Shown: positions 50,984-60,196 of the stretch, one piece after another
Layout of the letters: every line of letters begins with the position of its first letter
Numbering within the stretch: position 1 is the first letter of the stretch
NCBI GenBank assembly: GCA_963727765.1
Contig: CAVSGZ010000012.1
Span: forward strand, 124,001 to 188,000
From: FEN-299 sp963727765
Lineage (GTDB): Bacteria > Acidobacteriota > Vicinamibacteria > Vicinamibacterales > Fen-181
Direction of reading: 5' to 3'
DNA length: 64,000 nucleotides
Made by a program: the position numbers and the translations under genes
Notes under the pieces: generated by a model
Told to the model about the DNA's origin: nothing
The model's input: only the letters and a program-made list of their open reading frames with translations
Databases searched by the model: none

Positions 50984-51841
50984 TCAGAGGTACTTTCCCA
51001 CGATCGGCGCCAGGTCGGCTCTGGTCTGGGCCGGGATGGCGTCGCGGCTCGTGATGATCGCATTGGCCAGTGCCGTCGCGCACGGGCAGGTGCGCGCACC
51101 GTCGAGGCGGCCGACCGTCTCGGCGATGATCGCCTGCGCGGTCTTCGCGTTCTGGATCAGGTTGGCGACGATCATGTCCACCGTCACCGAGTCGTGCTCG
51201 GGATGCCAGCAGTCGTAGTCGGTCACCAGGGCCAGCGTCGCGTAGCAGATCTCCGCCTCGCGGGCGAGTTTCGCCTCCTGGAGGTTCGTCATCCCGATGA
51301 CGTCCATGCCCCAGGCGCGGTACAGGTTCGACTCGGCCAGCGTCGAGAACTGCGGCCCCTCCATGCACACGTAGGTGCCGCCCAGGTGCGCGCGCGCACC
51401 GGCCGCCAGCGCCGCCGCGTGCATGGTGCGGGAGAGATGGCCGCACACCGGGTGCGCGAACGACACGTGCGCGACCAGGCCGCGGCCGAAAAAGGTGCTG
51501 GCGCGCCCCTTGGTCCGGTCGAAGAACTGGTCGGGGATGACGATGTCCTGCGGCGGGTACTCGAGCTTGAGGCTCCCGACGGCGCTGGCCGAGAGGATCC
51601 GCTCCACGCCGAGCGTCTTGAAGCCGTAGATGTTCGCCCGGAAGTTCAGATCGGTCGGCATGACCCGGTGGCCGACGCCGTGGCGGGCGAGAAACGCCAC
51701 GCGGTGTCCGCGCAGCGTGCCCAGGACGTACGGGCCCGACGGTTCGCCGAACGGCGTGCTGATGGAGACGTCTTCGCGGTCGGTCAGCTCGGCCATGTCG
51801 TACAGCCCGCTGCCGCCGATGATCCCAATCTGGGCCGGCAT
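50984..51841 (-). CDS. mtnP: S-methyl-5'-thioadenosine phosphorylase
   Basis: MtnP splits methylthioadenosine to adenine and 5-methylthioribose 1-phosphate. The 285-residue protein has IGIIGGSGLYDM, FLARHGVGHRVMPTDLNFRANIY (in part), TYVCMEGPQFSTLAESNLYR and DVIGMTNLQEAKLAREAEIC (in part), all typical. GAGGAG precedes ATG 51841. The leader holds a perfect GTCCGCGG/CCGCGGAC hairpin (51854-51871) and a TATAAT box overlapping the upstream acyl-CoA dehydrogenase stop. Confidence 0.92.
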   Translation of the reverse strand: MPAQIGIIGGSGLYDMAELTDREDVSISTPFGEPSGPYVLGTLRGHRVAFLARHGVGHRVMPTDLNFRANIYGFKTLGVERILSASAVGSLKLEYPPQDIVIPDQFFDRTKGRASTFFGRGLVAHVSFAHPVCGHLSRTMHAAALAAGARAHLGGTYVCMEGPQFSTLAESNLYRAWGMDVIGMTNLQEAKLAREAEICYATLALVTDYDCWHPEHDSVTVDMIVANLIQNAKTAQAIIAETVGRLDGARTCPCATALANAIITSRDAIPAQTRADLAPIVGKYL

Positions 51842-51853
51842 AGCACTCCTCGC

Positions 51854-51871
51854 GTCCGCGGGACCGCGGAC
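51854..51871. promoter_or_regulatory. Perfect hairpin in the mtnP leader
   Basis: GTCCGCGG, GA and CCGCGGAC form an 8-bp stem with a 2-base centre between the acyl-CoA dehydrogenase stop and the mtnP ribosome site. With the TATAAT upstream (51884-51889 on the minus strand), it could be a terminator for the dehydrogenase or a leader structure for mtnP. Confidence 0.45.
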
Positions 51872-51882
51872 AAAGGAGTGAA

Positions 51883-53025
51883 TTATATAAGGATCTCCCT
51901 CGCGATGACCAACCGCTGGATCTCGCTCGTCCCCTCCCCGATCGTCGTCAGCTTGACGTCGCGGAAGAACTTCTCGGCCGGGTAGTCTTTCACGAATCCG
52001 TAGCCGCCGAGGATCTGCACGCCGTTCTCGGCGGCCCGGACGGCCGCCTCGCTGGCAAACAGCTTGGCCATCGCCGACTCGCGCGTCGTCCGTGGAGCGC
52101 CCGCATCCCGCATCGCCGCGGCCCGGTAGGTCAGCAGCCTGGCCGCGTCGATGGCCGTCGCGTCGTCGGCGAGCTTCCACTGGACGGCCTGGAACGAGGA
52201 GAGCGACTGGCCGAACTGCCGGCGCTGCTTCGCGTAGCCGAGCGCCGTCTCGTGGGCCCCCTGCGCGAGGCCGACGGCCAGGGCCGCGATCCCAATGCGC
52301 CCGGCGTCGAGCACGCGCATCGCGTCGAGGAACCCCTCCCCTTCCCGCCCGAGCCGCTGCGCGTCGCCGACGCGGCAGTCGGTGAAGACCACCTCGCTCG
52401 TGTCGCTGGCGCGCATGCCGAGCTTGTTCTCCTTGCGTCCCGGCGTCATGCCGGGCGTGCCGCGCTCGACGATGAACGCCGAGATGCCGTGACGGCCAGC
52501 GGCGCGGTCGGTGACGGCCATGGCCACCATCACGTGGCCCACGCAGCCGTGGGTGGTGAACGCCTTGGAACCGTTGAGCACCCAGCCGCCCGGCTCACGC
52601 GTCGCGCGCGTCTGCAGGGCGCCGGCGTCGCTCCCCGACTGCGGCTCGGTCAGCCCCCAGGCGCCGAGCCACTCGCCGCGCGCCAGCGGTTCCACGTAGC
52701 GGCGCTTCTGCGCCTCGTCGCCGAACAGGAAGATGTGCGAGGTGCACAGGCCGTTGTGCGCGGCTACGGTCAGCGCGACCGAGGGATCGACGCGGGCCAG
52801 TTCCTCGATGCAGATGCAGTAGTCGACGGCCGACATCCCCGCCCCGCCGTACTCCTCGGGGATCTGGATGCCCATCAGGCCGAGCGCCGCCAGGCGCGGC
52901 ACGAGCTCGTCGGGAAAGTGCTGGGCCTCGTCCCAGGTCATGATGTGCGGACGGATCTCGGCCTCGGCGAACTCACGCACGGTCTGCCGGAGGATTTCCT
53001 GCTGGTCACTGGCCCGGAAGTCCAT
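51883..53025 (-). CDS. Acyl-CoA dehydrogenase
   Basis: The FAD enzyme oxidises acyl-CoA to 2-enoyl-CoA and passes electrons to ETF. The 380-residue protein has AWGLTEPQSGSDAGALQTRA (FAD site), GNKLGMRAS-like KENKLGMRASDTSEVVFTDC (in part), RIGIAALAVGLAQGA and the C-terminal catalytic region with DYPAEKFFRDVKLTTIGEGTSEI (in part; the Glu lies in IGEGTSEIQ). It is likely served by the ETF genes at 24-26 kb. It is in the same direction as mtnP. Confidence 0.93.
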   Translation of the reverse strand: MDFRASDQQEILRQTVREFAEAEIRPHIMTWDEAQHFPDELVPRLAALGLMGIQIPEEYGGAGMSAVDYCICIEELARVDPSVALTVAAHNGLCTSHIFLFGDEAQKRRYVEPLARGEWLGAWGLTEPQSGSDAGALQTRATREPGGWVLNGSKAFTTHGCVGHVMVAMAVTDRAAGRHGISAFIVERGTPGMTPGRKENKLGMRASDTSEVVFTDCRVGDAQRLGREGEGFLDAMRVLDAGRIGIAALAVGLAQGAHETALGYAKQRRQFGQSLSSFQAVQWKLADDATAIDAARLLTYRAAAMRDAGAPRTTRESAMAKLFASEAAVRAAENGVQILGGYGFVKDYPAEKFFRDVKLTTIGEGTSEIQRLVIAREILI

Positions 53026-53265
53026 GGTCGATCCCCCGCTCGGCTACGGGCCCTCGACGCTGCCGGCGGAACTCTCGGGTCCGCCCGGCGCACAGGCCCA
53101 GTTGGTGTGAAGGGCGCGAGTGTGTCGTCGCCGGCACCAGCAACCCGTTTTCGGATGTGAGTCCCACGACCACTATAGCACCGGCGACGGCGGGCCCGCC
53201 GGGCGATGGCGGGGGCGCCACGGGATGTCCGGTCCGAGGGTATGATGGGTCTCTGGAGGGTCGTG

Positions 53266-53757
53266 ATGCGTCTACAGCGTGTGCTCGTGCTCGCGGCGGC
53301 AATCGCCGCGCTCCTCGCGTCCGGCACACCGGCGGCCGCGGACATCACCGGATTCATCGGCGCCGCCGGGGGACCGTCGACCAGGGTCGCCAAGGGGCTC
53401 GCCGTCGGCGGCGGCCTCGGCATGCTCGGCTGGGAAGTCGAGTACAGCGACACGGGCGACGATATTGCCCAGGGGTCGCCGCGCCTGCAGACCGTGATGG
53501 TGAATGGCCTGGGCCAGACGCCGTTCAACGTGCGGGGGATGCAGTTCTACGGCACGCTCGGCGCCGGCATCTACCACGAGGACCTGCTCGGCGTCTCGCA
53601 GACCAACATCGGGGTCAACGGCGGGGCCGGCATGAAGATGACCCTGGTCGGCCCGCTGCGCGTGCGGCTCGATTACCGGCTGACGCGGCTGGTGGGATCG
53701 CCGATCGGGTCGCGTTACGTGAGCCGGTTCTACGTCGGTGCCAACGTAAAGTTCTGA
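53266..53757 (+). CDS. Small outer-membrane beta-barrel protein
   Basis: The product has 163 residues. ATG 53266 has GGAGGG 5 bases upstream; earlier in-frame ATGs would add a non-signal N-terminus. The signal peptide ends TPAAA-D. The mature protein has alternating strands rich in Gly and aromatics (GWEVEYSDTGDD, YGTLGAGIYHEDL, INGGAG-like GVNGGAGMKMTLVG, LRVRLDYRLTRL) and ends in Phe (YVGANVKF), as in OmpA/OmpW-type barrels. The function is unknown. Confidence 0.8.
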   Translation: MRLQRVLVLAAAIAALLASGTPAAADITGFIGAAGGPSTRVAKGLAVGGGLGMLGWEVEYSDTGDDIAQGSPRLQTVMVNGLGQTPFNVRGMQFYGTLGAGIYHEDLLGVSQTNIGVNGGAGMKMTLVGPLRVRLDYRLTRLVGSPIGSRYVSRFYVGANVKF

Positions 53758-53776
53758 GGAGGCCGTACAAGAAAGT

Positions 53777-53800
53777 CGGGGGGCGACGTGCGGCCCCCCG
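53777..53800. terminator. Bidirectional hairpin between convergent genes
   Basis: CGGGGGGC and GCCCCCCG form a perfect 8-bp stem with an 8-base loop, in the 70-base gap between two convergent genes. No T-run is present. Confidence 0.5.
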
Positions 53801-53827
53801 GCACCATGGCCACGGCGTGCGCGGGCG

Positions 53828-54325
53828 TTACTGGAACTTCAACTTCTGTTCGAGGTCGAACAGCCCCGGCGCCGCCGGGCTGTCGGCCTTGGCGGCCTTC
53901 CACTTGTCGAGCAGGGCTTGCGCGTCGTTGGGGAACGCCTTGTAGAGGATCGACAGGAACCGGTACTCGACGTCCTTCACGACCGGGTCAGCCACCAGCA
54001 TGTAGACGGCCACCTGCGCGTTGGCGGCGGTGTTCTTGAAGAGCTTCATGCCTGCGGCCTGCTGCTTGGCCTCCGGCGTGTCCGCTTTCGCCAGAGCGTC
54101 CTTCAACTTGTTCATCAGGTCTTCGAAGTCGGCCGTCTTGTCAGGCTTGATGTAGAAGATGATGAGGGCCGCATCGTGCGTGAACGCCAGATTCGGCTTC
54201 TCGGCGGCCGGAGCGGCCTGCGCGAAGGCACCGCTCGCGGCACCGAGCACGAAGGCGAGCACGAGCACCAATCCGGCCAGAACCGGACGGCGGAGGGAAC
54301 CGGACGTGATCCAAGTCAGTCGCAT
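53828..54325 (-). CDS. Exported hypothetical protein
   Basis: The product has 165 residues. AAGGAGG 5 bases upstream supports ATG 54325. The signal peptide is PVLAGLVLVLAFVLGAASGAFA-Q. The mature part (FTHDAALIIFYIKPDKTADF, LKDALAKADTPEAKQQAAGM, KLFKNTAANAQVAVYMLVAD) looks like a small ferredoxin-like alpha/beta domain common in Acidobacteriota. I cannot assign a function. Confidence 0.75.
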   Translation of the reverse strand: MRLTWITSGSLRRPVLAGLVLVLAFVLGAASGAFAQAAPAAEKPNLAFTHDAALIIFYIKPDKTADFEDLMNKLKDALAKADTPEAKQQAAGMKLFKNTAANAQVAVYMLVADPVVKDVEYRFLSILYKAFPNDAQALLDKWKAAKADSPAAPGLFDLEQKLKFQ

Positions 54326-54360
54326 GCAGGCCTCCTTGGCCAATCAAGTCGGAAGGAGCG

Positions 54361-55576
54361 TTACTTTACCGTCCTGCCCGCCTCGAGGAAAGCGCTCATT
54401 ATGTCGGTGGCCAGCAGCATGCCGCGGCGGGTCATCCGCACGCGCTGCCCGTCGCGCTCCAGCAGGCCGGCGTCTTGGAACTCGGCCAGCCGTCCTCCCC
54501 ACCGTGCCATGACGTCCACGCCGTAGTCGGCGCGAATCCGCGCGAGGGAGATGCCGTCGGCCAGACGCAATCCCATGAAGATCGCCTCTTCGAGCCGCTC
54601 CCGCGGCGGCCGGCGCCGGCGCTCGGCCACCGGCGACCCGCTCGCCTCGACCAGCGCCAGGTCCTCAGGAACCGACAGGACATTGTTCCACCGCTCGTCC
54701 CCGACTGTCGAGTGGGCGCCGCAACCGAAGCCGACCCACGCGCCGTCGGTCCAGGTACTTGAGATTGTGCCTGGAGCGCCGGCCCGGCCGGGCCAGGTTG
54801 GAGATCTGGTACTGCTCGAACCCGGCCTGCTCCAGGCGGGCCATGGTCTCGAGATACATGTCCGCGGCCTCGTCGTCGGACACCCGGGTCCATCCCTGCC
54901 TGGTCATCTCAGCGGCCAGGGGCGACTGAGGGTACACCTCCAGCAGATAGACCGACGCGTGTTCGGGCGCGAGGCCGGCCAGCGCGTCGACCGACACGCG
55001 GAGATCGGCGCGCGACTGGCCCGGCAGAGAGAGCATCAGGTCCAGGCTGATGTTGTCGAACCCGGCCGTGCGCGCGGCCTCGAACGCCTGGCGCGCACGC
55101 GCCTCGTCGTGGATCCGCCCGAGCCGCCGCAGTTCCGCGTCGACAAACGACTGGACGCCGAGGCTCAGTCGGTTGACGCCGGCTTCGCGGTAGCCCGCGA
55201 GATGGTCGGGCGTGACCGTCTCGGGGTTCGCCTCGAGCGTGACCTCGGCACCCTCGTCGACGTCGAACCTCTCGCGGCAGGCGCCAATCAGCAGGGCGAT
55301 GTCCGAGGGCGCGAGCAGCGACGGGGTGCCGCCGCCGAAGTAGATCGTGTCGGCGACCGGCGGCTCGTCGGGGGCAGGACCGGACACGGGGAGCCCCTTC
55401 CGAATCTCCCGGGCGAGCGCGGCGATGTAGCGGCGCTCGAGGCCGGCGTCGGTGAGGCAGCGCGTGAAGGTGCAGTAGCGGCAGAGCGCCGCACAGAAGG
55501 GGATGTGCAGGTAGAGGCCGAGCGGCGGGGCTTCCGCCGGCGTCAGTGCCCGCTCCCGGCCCGTCCGCCGGGCCAC
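54361..55576 (-). CDS. hemW: Radical SAM protein HemW (heme chaperone), apparent frameshift
   Basis: HemW inserts heme into target proteins and was once called oxygen-independent coproporphyrinogen oxidase. The N-terminal part has LYLHIPFCAALCRYCTF (radical SAM Cys), IYFGGGTPSLL, NRLSLGVQSF and FEQYQISNLARPG. After RHNLKY one extra base at 54754 shifts the frame; skipping it continues WTDGAWVGFGCGAHS, the family's GxGAHS motif, to the stop at 54361 (about 404 residues). The start is unsure: GTG 55576 or a CTG at 55546 that overlaps the previous stop. Confidence 0.85.
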
Positions 55577-56391
55577 GCGACGTCGGCCTGCGTGTCGGGG
55601 CGCCGCAGCTGCGCGCGCGCCGAGCTGCCCGCGCGCCGCGGCAGGCCCGCGGCACGCCCATGGTGTTTCCACTCCTCCTCGTAGTCCTGGGCTCCTGCCT
55701 TCGGCGGCAGTTTGCGCCCGTCGGCGCCCTCATATTCCAGGAACTCACACATCTCGAACAGGCGGGAGTGCATGCGGAACCCGACGCGGGCCAGTAGTGA
55801 TTCGGGGTCGGTCAGGTCTTCCTTCTCCTCGTAGTTCGACGTGAAGATGGTCGGCCGCCGCTCGTTGTAGCGGGTGGTCACGATCAGGTTGAGCGTCTCC
55901 TCGACCCACTCCGACGTCTTCTCCGCCCCGATGTCGTCGAGCACAAGCAGCTCGGCTCCCATCACGGGCCGCAGGACGTCGAACTCGGTGGCCTTCACTT
56001 CGGGATTGTAGGTACTGCGAATGACTCTCAGCAGGTCACGCACGTCGTAGAACAGCCCGTGCGCACCGCAACGCTCAATCACCCTTCTGAGGACGGCCGT
56101 AGCTAGGTGGCTCTTTCCTATGCCCGGCGGGCCGATAAGGAAGAGCCCCTTCTCCACCGCCGGGAACTGTTCGGCGAACCGTCTGGCGCTCGCCACGGCT
56201 TTTTGCAGCTTCTCGTTCTGGTACAGGACGAAGCTCTCGAGGGTGCACTGCTGGTAGCGCCGGGGGATGCGCGACTGGGCGAGTTGGCGTTCGGCGTTCG
56301 CCGCGCGCCAGCAGTCGCAGCGCGCCGCCCGACGCACCCCGTCGCGTTCGACGATCTTCCAGCGCGTGTCGTGACAGATCGGGCAGGGCAT
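55543..56391 (-). CDS. DnaC/IstB-like AAA+ ATPase with zinc-type N-terminus
   Basis: The 282-residue protein resembles helicase-loader ATPases. An N-terminal Cys cluster (CPICHDTRW and CDCW) is followed by Walker A GPPGIGKSHLA (about 96-106), Walker B ELLVLDDIGAEK, sensor I TIFTSNYE and a C-terminal RVGFRMHSRLFEMCEF (arginine finger region). No transposase is adjacent, so it is more likely a DnaC/DnaI-like loader than IstB. It follows hspR after 67 bases. Confidence 0.82.
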   Translation of the reverse strand: MPCPICHDTRWKIVERDGVRRAARCDCWRAANAERQLAQSRIPRRYQQCTLESFVLYQNEKLQKAVASARRFAEQFPAVEKGLFLIGPPGIGKSHLATAVLRRVIERCGAHGLFYDVRDLLRVIRSTYNPEVKATEFDVLRPVMGAELLVLDDIGAEKTSEWVEETLNLIVTTRYNERRPTIFTSNYEEKEDLTDPESLLARVGFRMHSRLFEMCEFLEYEGADGRKLPPKAGAQDYEEEWKHHGRAAGLPRRAGSSARAQLRRPDTQADVAWPGGRAGSGH

Positions 56392-56458
56392 CGTGGGAGT
56401 ATTGTGCCCGACTTCCGCCAGGAAGGAAACCGCCTCGTGTCCGCCTCGTCTCCGGCGG

Positions 56459-56923
56459 CTACCGGCGAGGCTTGCCGACCGGGGCCGGGCCGGCCGGTCT
56501 CGGATCGGGATCCGCAGGCGGCGCGGGGCGCGCCGCGACGGGTGCGCGCACGAGATCGGTCGGCGAGGACTTGACCAGCGCGGTGTTCAGCCGCTGCTCC
56601 CAGTCGTCGAGGCCGCGCGCGAGTTCGCGCTTCACGTACTCCATGAACTCGTTGACCTCGTGCTGCATGCGCTCCATCTTGCGGCGCATGTTCAGGATGA
56701 TCTCGACGCCGGCGAGGTTCACGCCCAGGTCGCGCGTGAGCGAGAGGATCGTGTCGAGCTGCTCGAGATCCTCGTCCGAGTAGAGACGGGTGTTGCCCTC
56801 GGTGCGCGACGGCTTCAGCAGCCCCTCCCGCTCGTAGAGCCGCAGCGTCTGCGGGTGGATGCTGTACTTCTGCGCGACGGCGCTGATCATGTAGTAGGCC
56901 TGGCCGGCCTTCTTCGTCACCAT
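56459..56923 (-). CDS. hspR: MerR-family heat-shock repressor HspR
   Basis: HspR represses dnaK-type operons by binding HAIR elements. The 154-residue protein has YYMISAVAQKYSIHPQTLRLYEREGLLKPSRTEGNTRLYSDEDLEQL (in part), the MerR winged helix, then a coiled coil and a Pro/Ala-rich tail. The dnaK-dnaJ-hspR order supports the call. A HAIR-like site overlaps the dnaK promoter. Confidence 0.9.
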   Translation of the reverse strand: MVTKKAGQAYYMISAVAQKYSIHPQTLRLYEREGLLKPSRTEGNTRLYSDEDLEQLDTILSLTRDLGVNLAGVEIILNMRRKMERMQHEVNEFMEYVKRELARGLDDWEQRLNTALVKSSPTDLVRAPVAARPAPPADPDPRPAGPAPVGKPRR

Positions 56924-56933
56924 GAAGGAGCCC

Positions 56934-58037
56934 TCACTCGGTCTGGGTCCAGAGGCCGCGGCGGACGTCCTCGCCGTTGATCCGCCCGAACTCGCGGAGG
57001 ATCTCCTTCGACCGTTCGTCGAGCATCGCCGGCAGCACCAGCTTCACCTCGACGATCAGGTCGCCCCGCGCGCCGGTCCTGAGCGACGGCGCCCCGCGCT
57101 CGCGCAGCCGGAGGCGCTGGCCCGGCTGCGTGCCGGGCGGGACGCGGAGGCGCACCGGCCCCTCGAACGTCGGGATCTCGATCTTCGCGCCGAGCGCCGC
57201 CTCGTGCAGCGCCACCGGCACCACCAGATGCAGGTCGTCGCCGTCCCGGCTGAACAGCGGGTGCGGCTCGACGCGCACCGAGATGACCAGGTCCCCGGCG
57301 CGCCCGCCGCGCCGGCCGGCGTGCCCGCGCCCGGGCACCCGCACCTGCGCCTGGTCGGACACCCCGGCAGGAATGTGCACGTGCAGGCTCTCCGCGCGGC
57401 CCTCAACCCCCTCGCCGCCGCACGAGCGGCAGGCCGCTTCGTGCAGCCGTCCGGCGCCGCGGCACGCGTCGCATGCCTTGGTGAACACCATGTGCCCGCG
57501 CGCGGCGCGCACCTGCCCACGCCCCTGGCACACGCTGCAGGTCACCGGCTCCACCGGCAGCAGGCCGCTGCCGCTGCAAGCCCGGCACGGCACCTGCCGC
57601 GTGATCGGCACGTAGCGCTCTCCCCCGACCATCGACTCGAGAAACGACACGGTCAGCGACGCGTGGAGGTCGGCGCCGGCCTTGTCCTCCGCAGCGTCCG
57701 GTTCCGCCGCCCGCCTCAGCACGTCGGCGAACAGGTCACCGAACGTCGACGCGGACGACGAAGACGAGGCGACCTGCACCGAGAAGTCGAACCCCTCGAA
57801 GCCGAACGTCGCCCGCTCCACGCCCGGCTGCTGGGTCCCACCCTGGTCGTAGCGGCGGCGCCGCTCCGGATCGCCGAGCGTCTCGAACGCCGAGGTGATC
57901 TGCTCGAAGCGGGCGCGCGCCTCCGCGTCGCCCGGGTTGATCCCGGGATGGTAACGGCGGGCCAGGCGCCGGTAGGCCCGACGGATGTCGGCCTCACCGG
58001 CGTCGTGCGCCACTCCGAGGATGTCGTAGAGATCCAT
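56934..58037 (-). CDS. dnaJ: Type I chaperone DnaJ with HPG instead of HPD
   Basis: DnaJ delivers clients to DnaK and triggers ATP hydrolysis. The 367-residue protein has an N-terminal J domain, four zinc motifs (CRACSGSG, CSVCQGRG, CDACRGAG, CRSCGGEG) and the C-terminal substrate domain. The J-domain loop reads RRYHPGINPGD: the invariant Asp of HPD (position 32) is Gly. In E. coli an HPD Asp change abolishes DnaK stimulation, so function may differ. The usual Gly/Phe region is Ser/Gly-poor. It lies 10 bases after dnaK; grpE is not between them. Confidence 0.9.
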   Translation of the reverse strand: MDLYDILGVAHDAGEADIRRAYRRLARRYHPGINPGDAEARARFEQITSAFETLGDPERRRRYDQGGTQQPGVERATFGFEGFDFSVQVASSSSSASTFGDLFADVLRRAAEPDAAEDKAGADLHASLTVSFLESMVGGERYVPITRQVPCRACSGSGLLPVEPVTCSVCQGRGQVRAARGHMVFTKACDACRGAGRLHEAACRSCGGEGVEGRAESLHVHIPAGVSDQAQVRVPGRGHAGRRGGRAGDLVISVRVEPHPLFSRDGDDLHLVVPVALHEAALGAKIEIPTFEGPVRLRVPPGTQPGQRLRLRERGAPSLRTGARGDLIVEVKLVLPAMLDERSKEILREFGRINGEDVRRGLWTQTE

Positions 58038-58047
58038 GGACCCCGAC

Positions 58048-59970
<1,923 letters not shown>

Positions 59971-60038
59971 ATGCGATCTACCTCTACCTTCAGGGGACTG
60001 ACGGCAATGCGTCGCCTCGTGTGCCTTATGCTCTCGAT

Positions 60039-60068
60039 AATATAAAATATGAGTATTGCAATGTCAAG
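60039..60068 (-). promoter_or_regulatory. dnaK promoter overlapped by HAIR-like operator
   Basis: On the minus strand TTGACA (60067-60062) and TATATT (60044-60039) are separated by exactly 17 bases, a near-perfect sigma-70 promoter, with the transcript start predicted near 60032 and a leader of about 60 bases. CTTGACA, 7 bases and ACTCATA (60068-60048) match the known HAIR consensus CTTGAGT-N7-ACTCAAG in 10 of 14 positions and cover the -35, as expected for repression by HspR. Confidence 0.7.
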
Positions 60069-60120
60069 CATGTGCAGGCGCTCAGCTCGTCATGCCGTCC
60101 GCTATGCGATAGCAGGCTCA

Positions 60121-60148
60121 CGACTTGCGGCTTGCGGCTTGCGACGGT
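60121..60148. repeat. Heptamer array (CGRCTTG type)
   Basis: CGACTTG, CGGCTTG, CGGCTTG and CGACGGT lie between the dnaK promoter and PBP1A. The first two units resemble those at 15124. Confidence 0.7.
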
Positions 60149-60196
60149 GCCGTGGTTGTCACACTGGAGCGGCGGCAGACGCGGTAGAATCCCCTC

